Source of the DNA: Onchocerca volvulus
Taxonomy: Eukaryota > Nematoda > Chromadorea > Rhabditida > Onchocercidae
Assembly (NCBI GenBank): GCA_000499405.2
Contig: HG738139.1
Span: 7,216,616 to 7,280,615, forward strand
DNA: 64,000 bases
Direction: 5' to 3'
Shown: piece after piece, positions 38,160 to 51,154 of the stretch
How the letters are laid out: the number at the start of each line of letters is the position of its first letter
Numbering within the stretch: the stretch's first letter is position 1
Notes under the pieces: model-generated
Database searches by the model: none
What the model saw: the letters and a program-made list of their open reading frames with translations, nothing else
Told to the model about the DNA's origin: nothing
Translations under genes and position numbers: made by a program

Positions 38160-41100
38160 TTAATTGTGCGCGTTGGAAAGAGGTAAACGAAGGATCAATG
38201 TTTTGGTGAGTGCAGCAGCGCGGACGCTACTGTAGCCCTGAAAAAATTTTTTATTTACATATAATTATAAAATGATAATTTAGTATATTGTGAAAGAAAT
38301 AGTAGGGCGACATCTGAACATTCCAATTTTTCTTCTGAATAACATAACTTCAACAAAAATCCTTATTTGCAAAAATTATTCATCAAATACTAATTGTAAA
38401 ACTATCTTTTATGTGAAAGTCCATTCTAGCGTTAAGAAACAGAATATAAGGAAGAAACACAAATGTATCTGGAAGATATGTTGACAAGATAGATTGAATA
38501 GAAAATAAGATAAATAAATATTAATCCTTAAAAATAACTGTGACAAGAACTTTTCTTATTTAACTAATTCTTTTTAAGAGAAAAAGGAAATTTACAATTA
38601 AACTTCTCTACCTGCCACATGCGACTAGCGCGACTTTGTCCATGCTGATAATCGGCAATACCACGGATCAGCGCCCAACTATCAATTCGTGAGCCATTTA
38701 TGGCAGCAATAACAGAATCGAAGCCAGCATCAACCGCACGCAAATTGTGATTTGTAGCAAATTTGTCACGAAATTGAGCCGTAGCACTGCTTGTATCTTC
38801 ACCAACCTCAAATATATTAAGGATTCATTAGCAAGTTTTCTTCTATCTCGTATTTTATTCTAAACTATTGTCTTTATTATTCTGCTCTTTCCAAACATTT
38901 CGTTTAAAAAAAAGAAAGAGAATAATAAACACTTTCGAGATGAATACGATTTCCAATTGGAGCTTCGAGCTGGGTTATAAAATAAACTCATGACTGAATC
39001 ATCAATAAAATGTAAGATTTCATTCTTTAATGGAACTGAGGACCGAAAGCATGTATGTTGAAATACAGAACAAAAAAACAACAAATTTTGATGAAGCAAT
39101 AGCAATACCTCACAGATTTGAAGAAAATATTTAAAAAAAAAAAAAAAAAAAAAAGTTAACAAAAAAAAATCAAAAGGAAATTTTTAAAATTCACCTGCTC
39201 TTCATTAGCAAATGTCTGCTTTCTATAAGAAACCATTGCTCCGATAGAACCAACATGAACTACCGAAATGATTCGCTCTGAATTGGGATGTGGAATAACA
39301 ACTACTTGTCCACCACCTAGAACAGAAATGAATTCATCCAAATCTTATTTAATGATCAGGCATTTGACCAATATCATTTTACTTCTGCAATTAACAAAAT
39401 CTAAAATTATCCTCTTTCAAAAATTATGTGCAATGTTCATTTTGATTTGAAATCAAATTAATGAGCTTTTTTTCGTATCTTAACTCACCAACAGGCACAG
39501 CCAATAGATCGGCTTGTGGAGGTGGTCTTGAAAAGCTCATATCACCATTAGCAGCATCCAAACGATCAATGGTTGTTTTGGTTATTGAATCCCATTCAGC
39601 TATCATTTTGTCGTCCCTGAAAAATAATGGGAATGATGGATTAATTTCGCTTATCTCACTAATTACAAATATTTTTCACTTTTTCATAGCTTATCCGATT
39701 ATTTTCTTACTTGTTGCTTTATCGAAATTCATTCAGTATCATTTTTTCTTTAAACATCCACCAAAACCGAAAGCAAACTTTACATATTTTTAGCGATATG
39801 AGTAATTATTGCATCTTGAGGATTCCAGTTTCGAACTAAGAAGCCATTCACGTGTTCTGTCGCTCTATCAACAGTGTAGGCGTGTGCAAACACATAAGAA
39901 TTAGGATCCGGACCGCTGACAACAACGTCACCAAGACGAACGTGCCGCGAAGCATCCGTATAATGAGCTACACCGCCACCAACACCAACGATAAATACAT
40001 GCTCAACATGTTGAAAATTACCCAAAAGACGGGTTGTGATAGAGCCTGCAGATGTTGTTGCTTCACGACTATCACCTGCAAATCATCAGTATCAAATCTA
40101 TATAAAGGATTAAATTTTAGTGCTCTAGACTATCATACAACATCTTATCTGCAATACTTTACGTAAGCAAGAAGGTCAATGATAGATTAGATTTAGACTC
40201 TAAATAATTGACAATTTTTGGAGGATCTACCGTAAACAAAGGAACGAAACTCTTCATCACAATGGCTATCTATGCCTTACTTATTACTGCTTTAATTTGT
40301 TTCGGACCGTCAAGAATTGACAAGTTCCTGAAACTTTTAGCTATTGTTATTTCTTTTGCTGAACTGATGGCGCCTTTTAAAATCTAAGTCTTTGAAATTC
40401 CTCCCTCTATCGGACAAGGCTAAATATGATAAATTATTAAAAACGAAGAAATTGATACAGAATAAATTGTACACACCAATAACTGCCAATTTCGTAGCAA
40501 CAACTTGATGTTTTCCGATCCATCCAAGAGTATAAATATTGGAGTCACCACCGGAGCGGTAGCGATGAACTGTCGTACTATTACTAATAATCGCATCAAT
40601 GCTCTGTTTCTCAACAAACAAGCATGTCAAGATAGCGACAGTGGGATGATCACGTGGACCGAAGCTGGTTGGAGCTCGAGACATATCAACTGCAAGATTG
40701 AAAGAAGAAAACAAATTTAAACGTTTATTCGTAGTGACCCGATCCTTTAAGCACAAAACGACATATAACATATCCAAAATCAAAACTGACAATGTTTGAT
40801 AGTCGCATAATCACCGAAGCGATTTAGTTTTATTCCTGGAAAATTCCTTCCCATCTTAGAAAAAAGATTTTTTTTTTTCGATATTTTTAGCTAAAGAAAA
40901 TGATGCAAAATCTGGAAAATTAATGCAGTAAAAAGCTTACTGCTATCAACAGCGCTCACACGAATCCACTCATTCTGCAATTTCTGTACCACACCGAGTG
41001 CTTCTAGTTCATTGAGAAATCCATTAACTTCTTTGTTTGTACAACGTAAAGACCTAAAATTCTAAAATATGATTAGTAAATTTGATCAATAAATTTACTA

Positions 41101-43718
41101 ATTTATTTGTGAATCAATGAACCAGAATGTGAAATATATAGTACATGGAGGAATTTTTTTATCAAAAGTGATGTTAATTTTTGGCTTCTTTTTCTTGAAA
41201 AACACATAAGTAATTCTAAATTTGTAACTTAAGAGAAATTCGCTATGAATGAAATGATTTAGAAAAGATTCAGAGAATTTAATTACTACACTATCAAAAA
41301 TATCAATCAGAACTTACTCCGCAATAATGTCCACAGATAAACCATTTGGATATGCATGTTCCAAAACTTCTTGCACATGAGCAATAGTGACATTCTCAAC
41401 TTCAGAACCAGAATCTGTGGAGAAATTCAATGAAATAATTAATAGAATGATTGATTTTGCCTAACATGAATCTGTCGACCGACCGGATAATTTATTACTT
41501 CTCAATCGAAGTACAAAAATATTCTAAACAAAAAACAAAAAAAAAAAAATAACAAATATTTACCGCTACGTTGTTAATCACGCCAAGTAGAAAATATTCA
41601 AATTTTTTACTTCATCTCCAAATTACCTCGTCTAGAATACAATGAAAACTTCTGAAACCTACCGTATTGTTTAGGATCAGGCATCTGATATGTTTCATTT
41701 TCTTTCGCAAACTGCATGTCAATTTCGATTTCTCGCAATGCACCATAATTGCTTTGCATAAGCTTTAAAATTCGCTTCAGAAATGTTACATAATCTGAAA
41801 TCTACTTTGCTACAACTTATTCTCAAACTTTTCCTTGAAGTCAACCCAACAAAAACACTTTTACGTGAATTCAAATTATTAAATGATAGATACTTAACTG
41901 AAGATTATCTCTAAATTTTAGCAATAATACTGTCTTCGGATAAGGCTAAAACTAATTGTATGTATTTAAAACTATTTAGTGTTATATTTCAATTTTTCTT
42001 TTAAAACAAAATCACCTCTTGGAAAAACGCTAACAAGATCTCGGAAGAATTGCTGAGCTGTGGCATGCTTATCAGCATTTTCTATATCTTCGAAAAACCG
42101 AAAACGAAAACAACGGTTTTCCTGAAAAGGAGATTTGTCCCATTTTGCAACATCAACTGTGTTGATTGGAAATATAACTAGAATACTAAAACTTCCATAC
42201 AATAAGGTGTACTTTTTATTTCATTATGGCTTTTCTAAATATCTGAAACAGAGGATAAAATCCTCAGCTGAAGTTTAAAAAACTAAATAAATAAAAGGAA
42301 GCATGCATATAAAGAAGTAAATGAAAAGATGAACAGAAAACACTTGCTATTTAGAACCAGTGATTAAATATTATCCGACAGTAATGATCATTTGTAACAC
42401 ATGAAACTTAAACCTGCTTCTTCATATCCCCATTTCGTAGCCAAACGGAAAAGCTGAGCGTCACATCACATATTAAATCTAAAATATAAATAATTGAGTC
42501 ATCTGATGATTCAACGGTCTCTCTCTTACATTATGCATAAAATAAGCAACAAAAAATCATAACAAACTTGGTTCTCCATTGATAAGCTTATTGATAACAA
42601 TACCAGTATGTTCTCCACCTGCAACATGCAATATACGATTGTATTCAACATCAATGTTCCTGAAAAAACATATTTGGAAAATTTCTTCATGTAGTGAGGA
42701 GGGTGGAACAGCATAAATCAATCATAAACATAAGAATAAATCAATCTGTAAAAGTTCGGTGACAATGCAGTGGAAAGTATAGATTTTCAGACAACAAATT
42801 TGAAACAAATAAGTGGGCATTCTATGAAAACTTGATTTAAAATAGCTATATAAAAACGGTTTCAATAATACCAAAAAAATTTAGGCTTTAAAAAGCATTG
42901 AAAAGATGCAACAAATTTTCCTATTTTTTGAATTTTTGGAAAACACACATTCTCCAGTTCTTACTGACTTCAATTTTTTTTTACTCAAGTGATAAGAAAA
43001 TCTGCTAATTTTTTTTTTCCAAGCTTAGAAGTCTTTTCCACTAATGATTCAATGGAACAATATTGTTTCCAACTTCATTAAAGGAAAAAGGGAACAATTT
43101 TTACTTCTGCAATTTCGAAGACGGACCTCCTCATTTTTTACTTTCGGAAACAACAAAAGTGAAAACGAAATTTTGAAATCTTGCTGTTTTTTTCTTTCAA
43201 AAATTCAAATAAAAAGTGAACAATAAATATTGTTGGCAGTCTCTTGAAGCTTGCTCAAACTTGATTTACATACCATGTTGATCTCTCTCATTCAATCAGA
43301 TCAAGGGCTCTTCATTGAAATCTTTTCTGTTATTTAGTCTATATCTTTTTTTTAAACTGCTCTATATTTTCTCTTTTTCAGCGCAAGTGTGGGAGCACTT
43401 ACCGTGAAATAAGCACTACATTATGCTCCGGACTTTGTACAAGCGGTGAAAGTACCACAAGTCCACCGGAATGGGGTATTTTCGTTGCTACCATTTTAGA
43501 GGCAATCACCACCGTGAACCAAAAAAGCTTTTCTTGCTGTAACACTTCTGGAAAGAAATCTGAAAATTGGTAGAAAATATCACTTTATCGCCGCAGTTTC
43601 GACTTCTCCATATCGTTCAGTGGCGTTTAGGCGAGATTAAATTGTCCAATCAGTCTGCATCTAAACCTGACAGTAATATGAATCCTAGAAATAAAATTCT
43701 CATAGTAGATGTCGCCAT
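38160..43718 (-). CDS. Winged-helix and nucleoside-phosphorylase-fold protein
   Basis: Fourteen exons join in phase and give 613 residues: 43718-43667, 43559-43403, 42659-42568, 42478-42414, 42121-42016, 41794-41663, 41414-41318, 41053-40941, 40689-40477, 40075-39784, 39616-39489, 39316-39195, 38806-38612 and 38237-38160. Residues 1-200 have no fold I recognise. Residues about 202-271 look like a winged helix (ENVTIAHVQEVLEHAYPNGL, then CTNKEVNGFLNELEALGVV). Residues about 285-605 are a PNP/UDP phosphorylase domain: VAILTCLFVEKQSIDAII, TLGWIGKHQVV, VGVGGGV near 373-377, VRLGDVVVSGP, DSWALIRGIADY and a closing SRMWQ. The domain resembles MTA/SAH nucleosidases and the phosphorylase domains on fungal NLR proteins. 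The substrate is unknown. Exon 1 (MRILFLGFILLS, signal-peptide-like) is joined only by phase and is the weakest part; translation could instead start at an ATG inside exon 2. Confidence 0.83.
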
Positions 43719-43719
43719 C

Positions 43720-46700
43720 TCAGATATCAAATATACTAAAACTGCATGAAATATTGCATGTGACATTAAAAAGCATCAAAATTCACTCAAGGAAGTGACA
43801 TTATAAGCAAAAGACGACGAATAAAATCGAATAAACGTATTTTCCCTCTTTTTTTTTCAAGAAATCTCGACATTCGCAGGTCTTGGGTGTTGTTGAGAGT
43901 TTTCTAGAACTCTGAAATGGGTCAAGACCATCCTTAATTTCTCAGCGAAAACTTAAATTCGAATGGAATTTCATAATCAACTCCATTACTTTCTGAAATT
44001 GGTCGGATTGCAGATACAAACAAGAGTGATATGTAGGATTAGCTACCATTTGATTCACTAATATCATAAATTTTAAGCAAGAACTGTTCAGTTGGAGATT
44101 TGTTTAAATTAACTCTCAGAAGATATCAATCAATGTTCGAATTATTAATGAAAGAAATGATTAATAATCATTGGCTAGAAAAAAAAAAAGGCCTTTGCAA
44201 AATTTTAAACTACCAGTTCTGTAAAAAGAAGAAGGAATGAATCAGTAGACATTTAAACAGTGAGAAATTTATAGTTTTCTTTTCATCCTTAAAGATAGTC
44301 ATACAAATGAAGGTTTATAAGTTCACTCAAATTTTGTTTAATCAGTCAGTCTCATTGAATTCGCTATCTATAGTTCACACATTCATTTTAATGCTCTCTT
44401 GTTTCTGTTAACAATTGCGTCTTTAGGACAATATCTTCACCTGTTTATCAATTTTCCATCAGTAACACATCTTTTGATACATAACAGAAAATTGAACAGA
44501 CTTCAGATTTCTCTTAAAACACTTTATTTGGAAAATGCGAGCATCCTAGTAGTCGAAAATATTCCTAAATTTTTACAAGCTGTAATTACTTTCGCAGGAA
44601 GCAATCCATCGCTAGAGAACTAAAGATTTTTAATTTAAAACATGTGAGGAAAAAAAAAGGTACATTCATAAAATGAATTTGAAAAGGTATGAGAATTTGG
44701 AAACATATTAAAATTAAACTTGACAAAAATACACGTTAGAAATAGTTTGTTATCAATATACGAATACTGCAATGATTTTTCTCCCATTCAATAGATTTAA
44801 TCTACTGATAGATAAATCTACTGAGATCATAAGATATTTACTGAAATTTTTTTACAGTTCGTAGACATGAACTTCAATTCAAATTTACCAGTAAAATTCT
44901 CAGGAAAAGAATGGAAGTTAAAATAGCCTGAGAAGTGTTTACGTTAGACTCTTATTTTAAAGACTTAACCTTCACACAATTCTGCCACACTATTCAAAAT
45001 TATTAAAACCGATTTTTTTTTTTAAGTCAATATATTGCACAACATTGCATCTGAAAAAAAAAAAAAAAAAGCACATCTGATAAAGTAACTCTTTCGCATT
45101 TCTCATCTATTCTTTTGAAAGTTTTAAAATTTTTATTGCAGTTCCTGCTTATCATTTTCTTTCTATGGAAAAACACAAGAATTCTGATTATTAAAGTTTG
45201 AACCAACACAAAACAAAACAATCGATACTAAAATTATCAACAGTCAAAAAAATGAGAGACCATAATGATCTGCAAATTATGGTGCAAAATGAATGAATAA
45301 TGCGGGATACGGTTTCAGACAATTTAAAATTTCACAACGATTGCACCTTTCTTTCAATTCTTTTACGCATTTACTGTTCAGCATTTCCAAACAACGGTAT
45401 CAATGATTATCAGTCAATCAACAAAAACAGAAATTCTGAAAGTAACAACATCAGAAGCATAGTTGTAAAGTCATCTTTTTTTTTTTTTTTTTTTAGATAG
45501 TATCACTGTTGAAAAATCTCTCAACTATCCGACGACTATACTGTTCTTGTCCCATGATAAGCTATTAATCACCAATCGCTCCAATTATCAATAGAATGCT
45601 CTCAGTATTGGAGACAGATAATCTAATTATAAGGTAATTCAGGAATTGACTAGGAGATTCTATGTCCTTTCCAATATTCTTTATTTTATGCAAAACCGCA
45701 AGGGCAGCTACTGATTCATGGACCGTAGTCTAACCTAAAGAATCTAAGACTTTTGCTTCACCTCGTTCCTTCATTTCCATCACTGTTGACATAGGCTGGG
45801 AAAAAAAAATACTCTTCGTGCTTTTCTCTTTTTTAAAAACTGGAAGAGCCACTTTTTCATGACATTTACGGCATATATTTACTACTTACTTTTAAGTAAA
45901 TATAACTGACAATCTCCGAATTGCTTTAATTTTTAGATCTATTCCTCGGCTTTCTGCCTGTAACTTCCTCATTTCAACGAAACTGTTTCCAGATTGGTTT
46001 TCATAAGAACAAAAAGATTTTTAAAGTTAATGGAACGAAATCGATAGGGGGAATTTCTCGATAGTTTCAGAAATTGATTAATAATCAAAACTAGAATACA
46101 ATCTTCTAAAACAAAGTGTACGATAATTTCGAGAAACAATTCATAATTTTGCGAGTTGAATGCTAGTTAACATTTTCTGTATCTCCCCATTTGTATGACA
46201 ACCCTAAAATATTGTTTGTTAGACAAATAATAAGCAAACATAGAAATCGTTCACATCAGACAAATTAAGTCAAATATATTAAGTGGAAAATACTTCGATG
46301 AAATTTGAGAATGTATGAAATAATTGAGCTCAGTTACGCTGAGAAAAGATTGCAATTGTGTGATATTAGAACAGAAAAAATAAAAAATAAAAACGAAAAC
46401 ATCTCGACAGCTTCCGATAACGAGAAGATTTGAAAATAATCTCGAAGTATTGAAAGTAAACATGTGAGATGGCTATACTGTAAAGTATTACATCTAAACG
46501 ATATGCTCTGAAAGCAGACATTCAATTCCCTGTGCACGATGCTTTTTTTTTTTTCATCATTTCATCTCGCCTATTCAGACGACAGTTCACACATGTTGAC
46601 TCATTCTCAAACTTTTCTTATTTAAAGCTGAAGTCAATCAGAATTACCGATGAAGTTTGAGCTGCATTTTCTTTTAAAAATAACCATAGTAAGAGAAGAC

Positions 46701-49700
46701 GAAATATGTTGATTATGAGACTATTCCTGAGACAAGGAAAGAGCTTGGAATGAGATTGAGGATGGAATGAGATAAGATCTAAATAAATTGCTCGCTGCAA
46801 TAAATCATAGTTAAGTAAGTTTTTAATGCATTGAATGTTTCATGATTTGAAAGAATTCAAAAAATTTGAAAAACAAAATTCCAAGAAGAAAAGATTTAAA
46901 AGACTTTCAAAAGTTCATTTCATAAAAAAAAGCAAACTTATATCCTATCTGATGATTTTCAAATGTTCCAAACATGAATATAAACTTCGCTGGATTCAGA
47001 GGTTAGAATAATCGTTATCTGTCCCGGGAACATTCATGATGTTTCTCTTGCTAATATTTTAGAAAAATTCTCTGAATGGCTATCACTTAACGATATTATT
47101 TATCCCTCCAAATCTAAATAAATAACAGTCAAAGCTAATAAATTAATTATAATAGAAAGTGAGAAACAAACTTGATAATTCGAGATATAGTGTTATCAGA
47201 CGATAATCACCATCATATATATCGATGGCTTAGCTTATATTTGTCTTCAGTTGATACTAAAGCCCTTTACTGCTATCAAGTGATAACAAATGTATGCTGA
47301 AGATCTCTTTCTGAATTTCCCATATTCATCAAATAAGGCAAGCAACAAACACTCGCTTCAACGATTAAAATGCAATGCCATTCCAGCCAGCTTTTTATGC
47401 TAGCTTGTACATTAATGCACAGTCTCTCTTAAAAATTGCAATTGATCGATTTTACGGCGATAAAAATCAATGTGATCAAAAATGAAAGTGGAATTAATTG
47501 AAAACTGAACTGAAAATGAAATTGAATCAAAAATATCATTCATATGCTGAATGACTAATCATTTAAGCATTTCGCCAAGCACAGAAACAATGCTCATCCA
47601 TTTCAAACTCATATTTTTATTTTGCATGTCTGCAGTGAAATAAATGAAGTCTTTAATTTTTGGAAATCTTTTTAATAAAGAAGTTACTAAATCATTAAAA
47701 ATAGCTCCACTTATTTATGAATCTAGCAATTCAATTAATTGCTAGATCTAATCTTTCAAAAGAAAAAAACTAACTTTGAAAAATGTTAAAATGCATTTTT
47801 TGAAATTGCGTCCAATTTTTACGAGGTAAATTTTCAGTAATATGAAAAATTGAGTTTACCACTTTTGTTTTCGCTGAAGCAGCGCGGGCTGAAATTACTG
47901 GATGATTCTGGACAATATTTCTAAGAGAAGATATGAGAAGCAAATGTAGACTGTTGAAGAGAAGATCATAAAATACAACAGTACTCAGTCCAACAAAAAA
48001 ATGTTCAGAAATATAACTAACGGGAAATTAATTGCATCGTACTATTCTGGTTGGATCCAATCATCGAAATAATTTCAGACAAAAAAAGCAGAGATGAAAA
48101 GTGTGGGCCAACAGGTAAAGGACAAATATGATCATTTCTTGCACAGCAGAAATAAATTTTCAAAATCTTAAACAGAAAAGACTGAAGGTATTTTCAAATG
48201 GGAAGCAACAGGAAATAAAAGTCAAAGCTGCTCATTCGTTCGCTAATTCAGTTCAATTGGAATTGATAAAAAGCGAAATCGTATACAATTTTTTTGCGAA
48301 AAAAAAATTTCTTTTCTTTTTTCAAAATACAATAATTGTTGCAAATTGTTCTCCAAATTAGTACAGCATTTCAGAAGAGGTGGCGCAATTTAAATTTCAG
48401 ATTTTAAATTTCAGATTCTTTTTTCAGAGCAAATTTCAAATTCTTTCTGGTGAAAAATACCATAAGGAATTTGAAATTTTCTTCTAGAAAATATATTGAA
48501 TCAAACATGAACTTTATAGAGTTATCTTTCTTCTTTCATCTATCTTTGTCAGCTCACACAATATATTTGAAGACGGAAAATGGAATATTTCGTCTCATCA
48601 TTTTACGTTTCTCAAGCATGTGTTCAGAACAAACTGCCAGATAAATTAGAAGAAAAGTCTGTCAACGGAAGGGAAAAAAGACCGATTTGAATACTTAAAA
48701 TTGAAAGGAAATAAAGGGAAGAGAGAATGCCATCATGATAGATCTGAGCTTCAGAACTACTAAAATTCTTTCGAAAACATTCAATACTTCTGACAATCTG
48801 ATTCTCATTTCCATATTAATATTACTTCAGATTTGTGCTACCTGTCCTGCAAATTACTGACTGATATAATGATAGGAAAAGCCTCTTTCATTTGGACAAT
48901 CCTCCAGTTCACTACCAATGAAGTCGTCGAAATTTGCTGTTTAGAATTTTTACAGTTTTCTTTCTCCGATCTGTTGTTCTTTCGCTTATCTCTCTTTCAC
49001 TACTTGATCTTTCAATTTATTTTTTGCTTACAAATGTGTATTTTGGAATTAAAGAAAAATTTCATCTATTTTTGTAAAAAAAATTTTTAATGCTTTCCTG
49101 TGATAACTGTCATGTTATGAATTCTAAAATCCTAATGTTCTAAAAAAGCTCTTGCATATATGCTCACCACAAAGAAAATCAAAAGAACAGGAAATTTCAT
49201 TCATCCATCCATCGCTTCCGTAATGTAAAGCTATCCGAATGCTTTAAAAATTTGCCAAATCAAAATTATCAAATCAATCAATTCATCTTCATATCGAGTC
49301 GATAGAAAATTGCAATGTACTATAAACGAGACACAAAAACTTGCCGAAGTTCTGAATCCGGATTAATCACTTCTCTTTACCAATTTTCATCAGCAGAATC
49401 ATCTGCTCACTATATTTCAGAGAAGTGTAAAACGAACGGTAAGGAATATGCTCAATTAAGAATACAAAACCATATGAATTCTTGAGAAATCATCAACATG
49501 AGACTTAATAATTCTTTTAATATTAAAAGACAGAATTTTAGACTTTTTTAACTAAACTATGATTAATTATAGAGAAATGTGAAAGTACCGGAGAGATGTG
49601 CAATTAAAGTGCAATAGAAAAAGCCAAAAAAGAGTAAAATCAGAAATTTCTTTCTTTTTTTGCAAATCAGAAAAAATTCTCATAAAATTAGGAATTTGTT

Positions 49701-51150
49701 ATTCTTTAATGACTCAACATCTATAATATTAACTTTGTGTTTTTTGAATAAGACTAAGAATTCAATGGTACTTACATAAGCATGCTTATTACTTATCGCG
49801 AAAGAAAGACATATGTATGATGTTCTGGAACCCAACTTCTGCATTCTTTCTGATATTCTTTAATTCAGAATTGCGGAACGTCAGATTTTCAGCTTGTCTA
49901 AATAAAATAGAGATTTTTGCCATCAACCAGCAGTTGAGATTCGTCATACGGAAGTTTTGTATATCTTAGATAATGAAAGACCAAATTTCTTTAACTTTAG
50001 TCGACTTTTATTTTTTGTTAGTCTAACTGTGGAACTTGTTAACCTAATCGTAGAAATTTTTTTTTTTTTTTTTTTTGTGGGCCTAATTGTAGAAATCAAC
50101 CGAAAAGCTTCATGAACAAATTAGCCATTGCCTTCAAAACTATTGTTCGCTAATTTTATAATACGAAAAAAAAAAAAAATGCTATCAGTGTTCTGTTTCA
50201 AAAAAAAAAAAAAAATCGAAATGAGCAGTGCTGCTTATCCCCAAACTTCTTTATCTATTTTACAAATTTGTAAAATGCCAGAATGAAAGTAGCTTCTCCT
50301 AAATTAAGTGTCAGCTTACTTTTCTTCATTCATTGAAGAGTTACTCTCATTGATTACTACAACTATCTCATAAATTAATGATTCACAAACAACTTAATAA
50401 GGAATACCTTGAAAGTGAATGATCAATAACATCAGTTTGTAAAAAACTCCAGTTGTATCGAAATGCAAAAATGCAGGTATAAATTACATGTTTGACGTGA
50501 TCAAAAAACGATAATTCTGACGAAAAAACATATTTAAGATTAGTAGACATCAAAATGAACCAGTAAGTTCAGTTTAATAGACAATTTCTGCATACAGCTG
50601 TAAAGATTTACATGTAAAGACAAAGTCCTTAATTTGTGATCGCACATATTATATTAATCTGTTAACGAAGATTAAGATATCAACATACTCATTCACTGTA
50701 AACACGTTGAACTGACTAGTTTAGTGCAATATTCCTAAAACAAAAATTAGCGTTCACTTACTGTTAAGCATGCAATCTCAGAAATCTTAACATCTATATG
50801 GTCCAGCTATCTTATCAACATTGCCAAATAATTGTCAGGATATTATTTAACAGCTCTGAAAATTTTCTATATAAGTTTTGCTTCTTTTTAGCAAATATTA
50901 TAAACTATACAGTTATTTGACATTTTAAAAGCAGCGTTTCTTTTCCGTGGCCGAACTGTTGCAACAAAATAGCGAATATAAGAGATATATCACATCAATT
51001 TGATGTCGAACAGTGGAACGAAAACAATGAGCTATTAAAAAGTCTGATACAGTAGTTTGTACAAGAAATCAAGGACCAAAACTATGCTCGAAACATTGTT
51101 GAAACAATAAGTTATTATACAAATAATGATGTCAAAGGAAGTTTAGCTTC
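43720..51150. other. 7.4 kb intergenic region, no confident gene
   Basis: No chain of exons could be assembled with confidence on either strand. AT-rich sequence with poly(T) and poly(A) runs dominates. Several short minus-strand stretches bounded by AG and GT (near 43860-43917, 45735-45795, 45907-45982 and 47860-47920) have protein-like translations and are discussed as a finding. I recognised no tRNA or repeat family. Confidence 0.5.
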
Positions 51151-51154
51151 TTAA

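Noticed and set aside
44399..44623. Plus-strand 74-codon frame (FLLTIASLGQYLHLF start)
   Set aside because: No acceptor or donor chain and no family resemblance; most likely chance.
46251..46463. Minus-strand 70-codon hydrophobic frame
   Set aside because: Phe/Ile/Ser-rich composition typical of AT-rich noncoding DNA, and no neighbouring exons in phase.
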